A stretch of DNA of 36,265 bases from Lachnospiraceae bacterium (GCA_028706005.1 JAQWCI010000006.1:1-36265); one strand, 5' to 3'; counted from the stretch's first letter, positions 1 to 8,753 are shown. Notes: generated from the sequence alone by a model not told the origin. Translations and numbers: made by a program.

Positions 1-46
1 TGATTATCATGTCAGTACATCAGAATTCAATTCAAATATTACGCGA

Positions 47-286
47 TCATGCGGCGTGAGAGCAGTCCTGTAAGAAGTTTTCGAATTCGTCATTGCAGCC
101 GCTGAATGAAACAATGAGTGGAGATCCGAGGTCAAGTCCCAATACTCCGAGAATAGACTTTGCGTCTACAGTGTAAGACTGGGAGCTGCTGTTTGCGATA
201 TCAATATCAAAATCACAGTGAGACGCGACACGAACAAACTCTTTTGCGGAATCGATCGAAAGAACGATGATTTTATGTTTTGTCAT
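47..286 (-). CDS. HPr-like protein lacking the catalytic histidine
   Basis: A 79-aa protein. The ORF track begins 48 codons too early. The start at 286 (MTKHKIIVL) has a strong TAAAGGAGG ribosome binding site 5 nt upstream, and the longer N-terminus reads through promoter sequence. The segment DAKSILGVLGLDLGSPLIV matches the second half of the HPr fold (PTS phosphocarrier family). The first half has SIDSAKEFVRVAS where HPr carries the active-site His motif (G-x-H-A-R-P), so phosphotransfer from Enzyme I via His15 is not expected. HPr-like proteins without this His are known in Lachnospiraceae, and a structural or regulatory role is inferred. The gene is divergent from asnA. Fold assignment is good; function is unknown. 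Confidence 0.8.
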   Translation of the reverse strand: MTKHKIIVLSIDSAKEFVRVASHCDFDIDIANSSSQSYTVDAKSILGVLGLDLGSPLIVSFSGCNDEFENFLQDCSHAA

Positions 287-331
287 AGGTGCCTCCTTTA
301 AGAAATCGTTTTCGCTGCTCTTTTGGATGCT

Positions 332-359
332 ATTATAATCGAACCGTTTGAAATGTAAA
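332..359 (-). promoter_or_regulatory. Promoter of the HPr-like gene
   Basis: On the minus strand: -35 TTTACA, 16-nt spacer, -10 TATAAT, 46 nt before the chosen start codon. Its position inside the longer ORF-track reading supports the shorter start at 286. The core ATTATAAT also reads TATAAT on the plus strand and could serve asnA, but no good plus-strand -35 lies 17 nt away. Confidence 0.65.
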
Positions 360-387
360 GCATTCTTTTTTGTACAATCGGAGAAGT

Positions 388-445
388 ATGACCACAAGAT
401 ACTTGCAAACACGCATAGAATGAGCCACAATAACTGTGGCTTTTT
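388..445 (+). promoter_or_regulatory. Leader ORF plus intrinsic terminator upstream of asnA (candidate attenuator)
   Basis: Seen directly: an 11-codon ORF (MTTRYLQTRIE, 388-423) behind a GGAG motif, ending exactly where a hairpin begins. The hairpin is AGCCACA (423-429), loop ATAAC, TGTGGCT (435-441), followed by a T run to 445. No plus-strand gene lies upstream for this terminator to serve, so it probably acts on asnA transcription. An earlier CCACA (392-396) could compete for the TGTGG arm. The leader has no Asn codons, so classical asparagine attenuation is not supported, and no T-box motifs are seen. The mechanism is inferred. Confidence 0.45.
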
Positions 446-475
446 ACAAATAACAGACAGGAGAATTCCGGCAAT

Positions 476-1483
476 ATGGAAAACCTTATAATACCTAAGA
501 ATTATGAATCAGCACTGAACCTTCATGACACGCAGGTCGCGATCAAGACTGTAAAGGACTGTTTCCAGCGTCTTCTTGCAGAAAGACTGAATCTGCTGAG
601 AGTCTCGGCACCGCTCTTTGTAGCGCCTGAGACAGGACTCAATGATAATCTTAACGGGATTGAGCGCCCTGTGTCTTTCGACATAAAGGAGCAGGGAAGA
701 GACGCGGAAGTTGTTCAGTCGCTTGCCAAATGGAAGAGATATGCGCTCAAGCGCTACGGCTTCCATCACGGAGAGGGCCTGTATACAGACATGAGCGCTA
801 TCCGCCGGGACGAGACCACTGATAATATTCATTCTATTTATGTCGATCAGTGGGACTGGGAGAAAATAATAGACAAGGATGAGCGCAATATTGAAACATT
901 GAAATCAACAGTGCGCGATATATACGCGGTTCTCCGCAAAACCGAGAAATACATGGCGATCTGCTATGACTATATAGATGAGAGCCTTCCGAGGGATATT
1001 TTCTTTGTGACGACATCTGAGCTTGAAGAAATGTTTCCTGACAATACACCAAAGGAAAGAGAGTATTTCATAGCAAAGGCCAAAGGCGCTGTATGCATAA
1101 TGCAGATAGGGGATGACCTGACGGACGGCAAACCGCATGATGGCAGAGCTCCTGACTATGATGACTGGAAACTCAACGGAGACATTATAGTATATTACCC
1201 GGTACTTGATATTGCACTTGAGCTCTCTTCGATGGGTATACGTGTCGATGAGAAATCTCTCGCGTATCAGCTTAAGAAAGCGGGATGCGAGGACAGAGCG
1301 GAGCTTCCGTTCCAGAAATCCATACTTGAGGGAAAACTTCCTTACAGTATCGGCGGCGGCATAGGCCAGTCGCGTATATGCATGTTTTTCTTAAGAAAAG
1401 CTCACATAGGCGAAGTCCAGTGCTCTATCTGGCCAGACGATGTTGTTGATGAAGCTGAGAACAATGGAATACATATTTTGTAA
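476..1483 (+). CDS. asnA: Aspartate--ammonia ligase (asparagine synthetase A)
   Basis: A 335-aa protein, the usual AsnA length. It makes L-asparagine from L-aspartate and ammonia with ATP hydrolysed to AMP, in the cytoplasm, using a class II aminoacyl-tRNA-synthetase-like fold. Recognised by the N-terminal RLLAERLNLLRVSAPLFV, the EGLYTDMSAIRRDE and DQWDWEKII segments, and the C-terminal GGGIGQSR motif 3 region. The start follows AGGAGA at 10-nt spacing. A terminator-like hairpin lies in the leader, so expression may be attenuated. The helicase ORF follows closely and may be co-transcribed. Confidence 0.96.
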   Translation: MENLIIPKNYESALNLHDTQVAIKTVKDCFQRLLAERLNLLRVSAPLFVAPETGLNDNLNGIERPVSFDIKEQGRDAEVVQSLAKWKRYALKRYGFHHGEGLYTDMSAIRRDETTDNIHSIYVDQWDWEKIIDKDERNIETLKSTVRDIYAVLRKTEKYMAICYDYIDESLPRDIFFVTTSELEEMFPDNTPKEREYFIAKAKGAVCIMQIGDDLTDGKPHDGRAPDYDDWKLNGDIIVYYPVLDIALELSSMGIRVDEKSLAYQLKKAGCEDRAELPFQKSILEGKLPYSIGGGIGQSRICMFFLRKAHIGEVQCSIWPDDVVDEAENNGIHIL

Positions 1484-1518
1484 TACTGCTGATGTGCAGT
1501 ATTTACCAACGCGAATGC

Positions 1519-4056
1519 ATGGCGATTGAGATGAAGACATCCGTCCGCAGCCTTGTCGAATTTCTGCTGCGGAACGGAGATATAGACAACAGAACAGGAA
1601 ATGCACCGGAAGATGCCATGCTGGAGGGGTCTGCAGCACACAGACGTCTTCAGAAGCAGGCCGGACCTGACTATGAGTCGGAGGTCTCTCTCTCTTGCAA
1701 GTGGGAATATAAGGAACCATATAATACGCTCATAGGGAGCTCACAGCCTGTAATCGCACATGATAAGAGTGCAGATATACAAGGCGGGAGCGCTCACACA
1801 TCTTTTTCAGTAATAGTCGAGGGACGCGCTGACGGGATATATACAGGAAATCTCCCCGACGATCCATCAAGTCCCAGAGCCCCGGTAATAGATGAAATCA
1901 AAACCACATATCGAAATCTCTACAAAATGACAGCACCCGAGCCGGTTCATCTGGCTCAGGCGTTTTGTTATGCATATATGTATTGCTCTGAGAATAATCT
2001 GCCATTCGTATACATCAGAGTCACATATTACAATCTTGACAATGAAGACATCCATTATTTCTATGAAAGAAAATCTCTGTCAGAACTCACTGAATGGTTC
2101 ACAGCGCTGATGCATGAATACCAGAAATGGGCTGAGTTCGCGCTGCGCTGGATGGACTGCCGGGGAAAATCAATTCATGAGTTGACGTTCCCGTATGAAT
2201 ATCGCAAAGGACAGAAAGAACTGGCATCCGATGTATACAGGACGATAGTGCACGAAAGGAAACTGTTCCTTGAAGCTCCGACTGGAACAGGCAAAACAAT
2301 TTCTGCTCTTTTCCCATCAATAAAGGCAATGGGTGAGAACAAGGCGGAACGCATTTTCTACCTCACGGCAAGGACAGTGACGGCATCTGTTGCTGAAGAA
2401 ACGATAGAGACACTGCGCAGCAGAGGCCTTAAGCTCAAAAGTGTTATATTGACCGCCAAGGACAAGATATGTGTACTTGATAAGCCGGACTGTAATCCTG
2501 ACGAATGTCCAAGAACACGCGGCCATTATGACAGGATCAACAAAGCGGTTTATGACATGTTGACTCATTCAGACAATATGAGCAGAGAAACAATAATAGA
2601 ATTTGCAGCAAAACATGAGGTCTGCCCTTTTGAAATGTCACTTGATCTCAGCCTGTTTTCTGATGTAGTGATCTGCGATTATAATTATGTTTTTGATCCG
2701 CATGTGTACCTTCGAAGATTCTTTGGCGACAGCATAGGTGACGCTGTAAGGAATAATTATATTTTTCTTGTCGATGAGGCTCACAATCTGGTGGACAGAG
2801 GCAGGGAGATGTACAGCGCTCGCGTGTCGGAGGAAGAACTGCGCTCAGTTTCAGGAGCGATTACTGCCGGCAGTCATGCTGCGCAGTATATTACGCTTGC
2901 GGATAACATAGACGAAGCGGCTGACGAACTGAGGAAGCTCAGGGCAGTCATGGGTAATACGCTGAGGGTGTGCTCTGAAGAGGATATAGCAGGTTTTGAT
3001 GAGTCGATTAACAACCTGTATAAATTCTTAAGTCTTCTGATGGACAATGAAAGACGGGCAGCAAGGCGTAGAAAAAAGAAGATATCGCGCAAAAGAGGGG
3101 AACTTCAGGAGAGAATACTGAACTTTTACTTTGAAATATCACATTACCTGCTGATAAGGGAACTTCTGGATGATCACTACAGGATATACACGGAATTATC
3201 AGATGGAAAATTCTATATCCGCCTGTTTTGCATGGACCCGGGAAAAAATCTGAAGTCATGCATGGACAGGGGAAGATCGACCATACTGTTCTCAGCGACG
3301 CTTCTGCCCATACAGTATTATAAAAAACTGCTCGGCGGGACGGATGAAGACTATGAGGTATATGCACATTCAGTGTTTGATCCGGATAAGAGAGCGCTGC
3401 TTATAGCCAATGATGTGACCAGTATGTACAAAAGGCGCGGACCTGAAGAATATGACAGGATAGCGCAATGCATAGAAGGAGTAATTTCAGGCAGACATGG
3501 AAATTACCTTGTTTTCCTGCCTTCATATGCATTTATGAAGGAAGTTGCGGACGCATTCGAGTATGATCACTGCGATCATAAAAGAATTGATACGATAAGG
3601 CAGACACAGAATATGGGGGAACAGGAACGCGCTGATTTTCTGGGGAGGTTCGAGACAAGTTCAGACGAGCATTCACTCATAGGCTTTGCTGTTCTCGGAG
3701 GAATATTCTCCGAGGGTATAGATCTGAAACATGATTCACTGATAGGAGTCATCATTGTCGGCACCGGGATACCACAGGTTTGCAGCGAGCGAGAGATGCT
3801 GAGACAATATTTTGACGGCACAGGAGTGAATGGTTACGACTATGCTTACTGTTACCCTGGAATGAATAAAGTATTGCAGGCAGCAGGACGTGTCATCAGG
3901 ACAGAAGATGATCTGGGGGTGGTGGCATTGCTTGACGAACGCTTTACCAGAATGAAGTATTTGAGACTTTTCCCAAGAGAATGGACAAATTATCAGACAA
4001 TTACAACGGACGAAGCGGGGCATGCTGTTGACAATTTCTGGAATGAGTGGCTCTGA
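1519..4056 (+). CDS. Rad3/XPD-type Fe-S DNA helicase with N-terminal PD-(D/E)XK nuclease domain
   Basis: The ORF track starts at 1492, but homologous N-termini of the type IxSVRxLVEFxLR fit starts at 1519 or 1531; none has a good RBS. Numbering from 1492: residues 14-210 resemble a PD-(D/E)XK nuclease, with D in GRADGI (114), EIK (135-137) and a downstream Q-containing helix. The superfamily 2 helicase then follows: Walker A APTGTGKT (262-269), four Cys at 327, 334, 339 and 378 fitting the XPD/DinG 4Fe-4S domain, VDEAH (427-431), and motif VI QAAGRVIRTE (796-805). Expected activity is ATP-dependent 5'-3' DNA unwinding with possible ssDNA cleavage, in repair. Family is clear; the exact substrate is not. 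Confidence 0.9.
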   Translation: MAIEMKTSVRSLVEFLLRNGDIDNRTGNAPEDAMLEGSAAHRRLQKQAGPDYESEVSLSCKWEYKEPYNTLIGSSQPVIAHDKSADIQGGSAHTSFSVIVEGRADGIYTGNLPDDPSSPRAPVIDEIKTTYRNLYKMTAPEPVHLAQAFCYAYMYCSENNLPFVYIRVTYYNLDNEDIHYFYERKSLSELTEWFTALMHEYQKWAEFALRWMDCRGKSIHELTFPYEYRKGQKELASDVYRTIVHERKLFLEAPTGTGKTISALFPSIKAMGENKAERIFYLTARTVTASVAEETIETLRSRGLKLKSVILTAKDKICVLDKPDCNPDECPRTRGHYDRINKAVYDMLTHSDNMSRETIIEFAAKHEVCPFEMSLDLSLFSDVVICDYNYVFDPHVYLRRFFGDSIGDAVRNNYIFLVDEAHNLVDRGREMYSARVSEEELRSVSGAITAGSHAAQYITLADNIDEAADELRKLRAVMGNTLRVCSEEDIAGFDESINNLYKFLSLLMDNERRAARRRKKKISRKRGELQERILNFYFEISHYLLIRELLDDHYRIYTELSDGKFYIRLFCMDPGKNLKSCMDRGRSTILFSATLLPIQYYKKLLGGTDEDYEVYAHSVFDPDKRALLIANDVTSMYKRRGPEEYDRIAQCIEGVISGRHGNYLVFLPSYAFMKEVADAFEYDHCDHKRIDTIRQTQNMGEQERADFLGRFETSSDEHSLIGFAVLGGIFSEGIDLKHDSLIGVIIVGTGIPQVCSEREMLRQYFDGTGVNGYDYAYCYPGMNKVLQAAGRVIRTEDDLGVVALLDERFTRMKYLRLFPREWTNYQTITTDEAGHAVDNFWNEWL

Positions 4057-4442
4057 ACAGTCCGAAAATCAATGTTTTCGCTTGTTAAGCGCCGCAATGT
4101 GCCGGCTCATCCGACACGAACCACTGAGCAGAACAATTCGCAGAATATTCAGACTATATATTAAATTGCAGATACAATAACCGACACGGTCCGTACAAAC
4201 CAAACGGTCAAAAGAATCAAAAATGTGGATAACTCGGTGGATTTGGGGGATTCCCGGCCAAAATGTGATTCATTATTATCGAAATGAGTATTCGCTCTGG
4301 TCAACGCAAAAAACGCAAGGAAGTTGTCAGACAATTCGCAGACCAGTACGGTCAACTGGCAAATCTGCACTGATTTGACTTGTTTTGCCAACACTGCACG
4401 TACTCAGGCATGATGACAATTATGACCGGTCAGGCTCTCAGG
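4057..4442 (+). other. Intergenic region without a convincing gene
   Basis: About 390 nt between the helicase and the amylase promoter. The ORFs here (4161-4394 minus, 4380-4658 plus) have no RBS and unprotein-like composition. Seen directly: a 10-nt palindrome TGACCGGTCA (4423-4432) 10 nt upstream of the amylase -35, further GGTCA half-sites near 4206, 4299 and 4350, a repeated ACAATTCGCAGA around 4133 and 4329, and one perfect DnaA-box 9-mer (TGTGGATAA, 4224-4232). The palindrome is a reasonable operator candidate. The single DnaA box is likely chance. Confidence 0.4.
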
Positions 4443-4471
4443 TTGAAAGTATGGAAGAATCTGTGTAAAAT
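4443..4471 (+). promoter_or_regulatory. Promoter of the GH13 amylase gene
   Basis: TTGAAA, 17-nt spacer, TAAAAT, followed by T-rich sequence and AGGAGGAAAG just before the ATG at 4526. This is one of the clearest sigma-A-type promoters in the window. The palindrome TGACCGGTCA lies 10 nt upstream of the -35 and may bind a regulator. Confidence 0.7.
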
Positions 4472-4525
4472 CTTTTTTTGTCGGGACATTTGTTTTTTTG
4501 ATGGACCGCGAGGAGGAAAGTTTAT

Positions 4526-5878
4526 ATGTGGGCAGATGAAAGTGTGTTTTATCAGATATATCCGCTGGGAATGTGCGGAGCACCAAGGGAAAACGACGGG
4601 AATGATCCGGAAGCAGAAGATGATGGGACGGGCAACAGAGTCGCACATAGAATTTTGAAGGTTATTGATTTCATACCTCATCTTAAGAAGCTGAATATAA
4701 ATGCAGTATATTTCGGACCTGTCTTCGAATCCGACTGTCACGGGTATGATACAAGGGATTACAGAAACATAGACAGGCGTCTTGGAACAAATGAGGATTT
4801 CAAAAAGGTCTGTGATGCTCTTCATAAGGAAGGAATCAGGGTGATCCTCGATGGCGTGTTCAATCATGTGGGACGCGGATTCTGGGCATTGAATGATGTG
4901 AGGGCCAACAGGCAGAACTCAGCATACAAAGATTGGTTCAACATAAGTTTTGACGGTAACTCTTCCTATAATGACGGATTCTGGTATGAGGGCTGGGAAG
5001 GCCACTATGAACTTGTGAAACTTAATCTTAAGAATGATGCTGTGATCAGCTATTTGCTCGACACGGTGAAACTCTGGTTCGATGAATTCGGAATAGACGG
5101 GCTAAGACTCGATGTCGCGTACTGTCTTGACAGAGATTTTCTGAAGCGCCTGCGCTCATTCACGAACGGCCTGGAGTCTGACTTCTGGATGGTGGGCGAG
5201 ATAATCGGCGGTGACTGTAATACCATTATGAACGACGATATGTGTCAGTCGGCGACAAACTATGACTGCTATAAGGGACTGTTCTCAAGTTTTAACTCAA
5301 TGAATATGTTTGAAATTATTCATTCGTTGATGAGGCAGTTCGGTCCTGAGCAGTGGTGCGTATACCGCGGCAAACATCTTGTCTCGTTCGTGGATAATCA
5401 TGATGTGACAAGAGTGGCTGATATTCTTTCAAATCCAAAACATATTCCGCTGATTTACGCGCTGTCTTTCGGGATGCCGGGGATACCATGCATCTATTAC
5501 GGAAGTGAGTGGGGGATTCGCGGTGACAAAAAGGACGGAGACAATGCGCTGAGACCGGCTGTCGAAAAACCGGAGTGGAATGAACTTACTGATTTTATCT
5601 CAAAACTTGCTGCGGCAAAACGCGGATCAGAAGCTTTGAACTACGGCGATTTCCGGAGCGTGCTGCTCACGAACCGTCAGTGTATTTTTGAGAGACAGAG
5701 CGAGAATGAAAGAGTGATGGTAGCTATAAATGCCGACGAAGCCGACTATAATGCGGATTTTGACGCCGGCTGCGGACAGGCCATCGACCTTATCACAGGC
5801 AAAACACATGATTTCGGCGGTGGAAGTCTCCTCCCCGCATACAGTGCACAGCTTTGGAAATGCGAAAGAAAGCGTTGA
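4526..5878 (+). CDS. Intracellular alpha-amylase family (GH13) glucosidase
   Basis: A 450-aa protein with no signal peptide, so cytoplasmic. All four GH13 motifs are present: DGVFNH (109-114), GLRLDVAYC with nucleophile D196, MVGEII with acid/base E225, and FVDNHD (288-293). The length and GIPCIYYGSEWG segment suit a maltodextrin-degrading enzyme (cyclomaltodextrinase, neopullulanase or maltogenic type) acting on imported alpha-1,4 glucans; exact specificity cannot be read. The start has a strong AGGAGG at 8-nt spacing. The gene seems monocistronic behind its own promoter, and its stop codon lies inside the -35 element of the next operon. Confidence 0.92.
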   Translation: MWADESVFYQIYPLGMCGAPRENDGNDPEAEDDGTGNRVAHRILKVIDFIPHLKKLNINAVYFGPVFESDCHGYDTRDYRNIDRRLGTNEDFKKVCDALHKEGIRVILDGVFNHVGRGFWALNDVRANRQNSAYKDWFNISFDGNSSYNDGFWYEGWEGHYELVKLNLKNDAVISYLLDTVKLWFDEFGIDGLRLDVAYCLDRDFLKRLRSFTNGLESDFWMVGEIIGGDCNTIMNDDMCQSATNYDCYKGLFSSFNSMNMFEIIHSLMRQFGPEQWCVYRGKHLVSFVDNHDVTRVADILSNPKHIPLIYALSFGMPGIPCIYYGSEWGIRGDKKDGDNALRPAVEKPEWNELTDFISKLAAAKRGSEALNYGDFRSVLLTNRQCIFERQSENERVMVAINADEADYNADFDAGCGQAIDLITGKTHDFGGGSLLPAYSAQLWKCERKR

Positions 5879-5903
5879 CAAAGCAGGGTCGCTGTAGTAA
5901 ATT
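5875..5903 (+). promoter_or_regulatory. Promoter of the metNIQ operon
   Basis: TTGACA, 17-nt spacer, TAAATT. The -35 hexamer contains the TGA stop codon of the amylase gene (5876-5878). Only about 60 nt of leader remain before metN, too short for a SAM (S-box) riboswitch or T-box; neither motif is visible. Confidence 0.65.
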
Positions 5904-5970
5904 CTGATACAATACTTAGGAAAACATACTAAACAAGTAGGAATACACAACGAAGGGAAAGCGCCGGCCT

Positions 5971-7032
5971 ATGTCAGATATTATTGAAGTAAAGAATCTG
6001 GTCAAGACGTTTACGACCAAGGACGCCACTATAGAAGCACTGAAAGGTATCGACCTCAATATAGAAGAGGGAGATGTTTTCGGGATAATAGGTATGTCAG
6101 GAGCTGGCAAGAGCACTCTTGTGAGATGCCTGAATTTCCTTGAAAAGCCGACTTCAGGAACTGTCATGGTGGAAGGCAGGGAACTTGAGAGCCTTAAGGA
6201 TGCGGAATTAAGAAAGCTTCGCGGCAGCATAGGGATGATATTTCAGGGGTTCAACCTTCTCATGCAGTCAAATGTAATCACCAACATAATGTTTCCTCTT
6301 GAGATAGCCGGTGCAGATAAGGATAAAGCTCTTGAACGTGCCAGAACCTTACTTAAGACGGTGGATCTCGCCGAAAAGGAGAAGGCATATCCGGCGCAGC
6401 TCTCCGGCGGTCAGAAACAGCGTGTCGCCATAGCCAGAGCTCTTGCCACGGAACCGAGGATACTGCTCTGCGATGAGGCGACAAGTGCTCTTGATCCGCA
6501 GACCACTGCATCGATCCTGGAACTGCTTCGTAAGATCAATAAAGAGATGGGCGTCACAATAGTTGTCATAACGCATCAGATGTCGGTAGTCCGTGAGATA
6601 TGCAACAATGTTGCGATAATTGAGGACGGAGCACTTGTCGAAACAGGCAGGGTGGCTGAGATATTTGCCCACCCGAAGAGCAAGGCGGCAAAACGTCTGA
6701 TAATCGAAGGAAAAGATCCGGACGAATGGGAAGCGCAGAACAAAGCAATTGCCGGAAACGGCAGTATGGAACTGCCTGCTGAGCTTCACGAGGACAGGAA
6801 GATACGTATTGTTTTCCAGACTAACTCGTCATATGAGCCGGTCATTGCAAATATGATCCTCAGATTTGGAAAACCTGTGAATATTCTCAGGGCTGACACA
6901 AAGAACGTCGGCGGTACGGCCAAAGGAGAAATGATATTGGGCCTTCCGAAGGAAAGGGACACGCAGGAAGAGATGATAAAGTATCTGAAAGAACGTGATC
7001 TTGCCGTTGAGGAGGTGACCGGGAATGTTTAA
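5971..7032 (+). CDS. metN: Methionine ABC transporter, ATP-binding protein
   Basis: A 353-aa ATPase of the MetNIQ importer on the inner face of the membrane. Walker A GMSGAGKST (41-49), signature LSGGQ (144-148), Walker B ILLCDE (164-169) and an ITHQ H-loop are all intact. From about residue 270 to the end lies a NIL regulatory domain (IRIVFQTNSSYEPVIANM), which in MetN binds methionine and inhibits transport. The RBS (AAGGGA) is rather far from the ATG. The 3' end overlaps metI by 8 nt, so the two are translationally coupled. Confidence 0.95.
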   Translation: MSDIIEVKNLVKTFTTKDATIEALKGIDLNIEEGDVFGIIGMSGAGKSTLVRCLNFLEKPTSGTVMVEGRELESLKDAELRKLRGSIGMIFQGFNLLMQSNVITNIMFPLEIAGADKDKALERARTLLKTVDLAEKEKAYPAQLSGGQKQRVAIARALATEPRILLCDEATSALDPQTTASILELLRKINKEMGVTIVVITHQMSVVREICNNVAIIEDGALVETGRVAEIFAHPKSKAAKRLIIEGKDPDEWEAQNKAIAGNGSMELPAELHEDRKIRIVFQTNSSYEPVIANMILRFGKPVNILRADTKNVGGTAKGEMILGLPKERDTQEEMIKYLKERDLAVEEVTGNV

Positions 7033-7693
7033 CTGGGATGCAACAGTAGTGAACATGATACTGAAGGGCATAGCTGAAACACTTTATATGACATGTGTTT
7101 CGACCATTTTCGGATATGTCCTCGGGCTGCCGCTCGGAGTCCTTTGTGCTGTCTCGGACAAGGAAGGAATCCGTCCGAATCAGCCATTGTACCGCGTGCT
7201 TGATATTGTTATTAATATAGTAAGAAGTATTCCTTTTCTTATTCTGCTGATTGTCCTTATTCCGTTCACAAGATTTGTTGTCGGAAAGAGCTATGGCTCG
7301 ACCGGGACAATTGTTCCGCTTGTAATATCCGCGGCACCTTTCATAGCACGTATGGTGGAGAGCTCAATAAAGGAAGTTGATCATGGGGTAGTAGAAGCGG
7401 CACAGTCAATGGGCGCATCTAACTGGACAATAATCCGCAAAGTGCTCCTTCCGGAATCGAGGGTTTCCCTTATAACAGGTGTTACGATCGTTTTCGGCAC
7501 AGTGCTCGGATACTCCGCAATGGCAGGAACAGTAGGTGGCGGAGGACTCGGAGACATCGCTATCCGTTATGGCTATTACCGCTACCAGGCCGATATCATG
7601 ATAGTCCCAGTCATACTTCTGGTGGCTCTGACACAGATTTTCCAGTTCGCTGGGATGAAACTCGCGTCAAAACTTGACAGGAGGAGAGCCTGA
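7025..7693 (+). CDS. metI: Methionine ABC transporter, permease protein
   Basis: A 222-aa polytopic membrane protein with about five hydrophobic segments. The coupling helix contains the EAA loop EAAQSMGASNWTIIRKVLLPES, typical of importer permeases that dock on MetN. It starts inside the end of metN with GAGG upstream. Position between metN and the NLPA lipoprotein gene, plus length, support MetI. It forms the homodimeric membrane channel for D/L-methionine. Confidence 0.94.
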   Translation: MFNWDATVVNMILKGIAETLYMTCVSTIFGYVLGLPLGVLCAVSDKEGIRPNQPLYRVLDIVINIVRSIPFLILLIVLIPFTRFVVGKSYGSTGTIVPLVISAAPFIARMVESSIKEVDHGVVEAAQSMGASNWTIIRKVLLPESRVSLITGVTIVFGTVLGYSAMAGTVGGGGLGDIAIRYGYYRYQADIMIVPVILLVALTQIFQFAGMKLASKLDRRRA

Positions 7694-7844
7694 TCTGGCT
7701 CCCGGTCTACGGGAATGTTCCGGGCAGAAATGCCCGTTACAGATATATATGCACCAACAAGACAGATCTGCAATGCGACACTGAGCAGTCGCATATATGC
7801 GCAGATCCAAATCTGACAGACAGCTCAGTCATGGAGGAGATATT
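7694..7844 (+). other. metI-metQ spacer with small hairpins
   Basis: A 151-nt spacer, long for an operon. It contains GGGC-AGAAAT-GCCC and GCGAC-ACTGAGCA-GTCGC stems but no T run, so these are not terminators. They may act as mRNA-stability elements that raise the binding protein relative to the channel, which is common in ABC importers but only inferred here. Confidence 0.3.
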
Positions 7845-8753
7845 ATGAAAAAGAGGATTCTGGCAACTGTTCTTACATCTGTGATCATAGCCGGCGCTAT
7901 CGCAGGCTGTGGATCAACAGGCAGCACCGGCACAGCAACTGCAGCGACATCAGCGGCAGCAAATGAAGCTGCGACTTCTGGCGACGCAGAGGCTTCTGAT
8001 GCGGCAACCAGCGGCAGTGTTGTGCTGAAGGTGGCGGCAAGCCCCACACCTCACGCTGAAATTCTGGCGCAGGCAAAACCTATTCTTGCAGGGGAAGGAA
8101 TTGACCTTGAAGTAACTGAGTTCGAAGACTACGTTCAGCCGAACGAGGTCGTAGAATCAGGTGATTTTGATGCAAACTATTTCCAGCATGTCCCTTATCT
8201 TGAGTCATTCAATGAGGAAAAGGGCACACACCTTGTCACAGCCGGAAAGATCCATTATGAACCTTTCGGAATTTATCCTGGAACAAAGACAAGCCTTGAT
8301 GATATCGCTGACGGTGATGTCATAGCTGTTCCGAACGATACAACAAATGAGGCGCGTGCGCTGCTCCTGCTCCAGGACAACGGACTTCTCACACTCAAGG
8401 ATGATGCTGGCCTTGAGGCAACTGTAAACGATATAACTAAGAACCCTCATAACCTTAAGATCCAGGAGGTCGAGGCAGCACAGGTCCCGCATCTTGTAAC
8501 TGAAGTTGCCTACGTCGTAATGAACGGCAACTACGCACTGGAAGCCGGCTATACTGTTTCCAAGGATGCTCTCGCATATGAAGCTTCTGATTCTGAAGCT
8601 GCCAAAACATATGTAAATATCATCGCTGTCAAAGAGGGCAATGAGAACAACGATGCCATCAAGAAGCTTGTTGAAGTGCTGAAGAGCGACGAAATAAAGG
8701 ACTTTATAAATTCAAATTACAATGGAAATGTTATCCCTTATGACGGTGACTGA
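7845..8753 (+). CDS. metQ: Methionine-binding lipoprotein (NLPA family)
   Basis: The ORF track starts at 7797, but 7845 is the real start: GGAGGAG lies 6 nt upstream and the protein then begins MKKRILATVL, a classic signal peptide. This gives 302 aa with a lipobox AIAGC (Cys22), so it is a membrane-anchored lipoprotein. A flexible Ser/Ala/Thr/Gly linker (about 23-60) precedes the NLPA fold, recognised by SPTPHAEILAQAKPIL, FEDYVQPNEVVESGDFDANYFQ and KIHYEPFGIYPG. It captures extracellular methionine for MetNI. Last gene of the operon, closed by a strong terminator. Confidence 0.95.
   Translation: MKKRILATVLTSVIIAGAIAGCGSTGSTGTATAATSAAANEAATSGDAEASDAATSGSVVLKVAASPTPHAEILAQAKPILAGEGIDLEVTEFEDYVQPNEVVESGDFDANYFQHVPYLESFNEEKGTHLVTAGKIHYEPFGIYPGTKTSLDDIADGDVIAVPNDTTNEARALLLLQDNGLLTLKDDAGLEATVNDITKNPHNLKIQEVEAAQVPHLVTEVAYVVMNGNYALEAGYTVSKDALAYEASDSEAAKTYVNIIAVKEGNENNDAIKKLVEVLKSDEIKDFINSNYNGNVIPYDGD

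Noticed and set aside
4224-4232. DnaA box as a sign of a replication origin
   Set aside because: Only one perfect 9-mer, no cluster, no AT-rich unwinding region and no dnaA or dnaN nearby; expected by chance about once per such length or less.
4161-4394. 77-aa minus-strand ORF in the amylase upstream region
   Set aside because: No RBS and no recognisable motif; overlaps palindromes and half-sites that look regulatory.
5904-5970. SAM riboswitch before metN
   Set aside because: The leader is about 60 nt and lacks the conserved S-box blocks.
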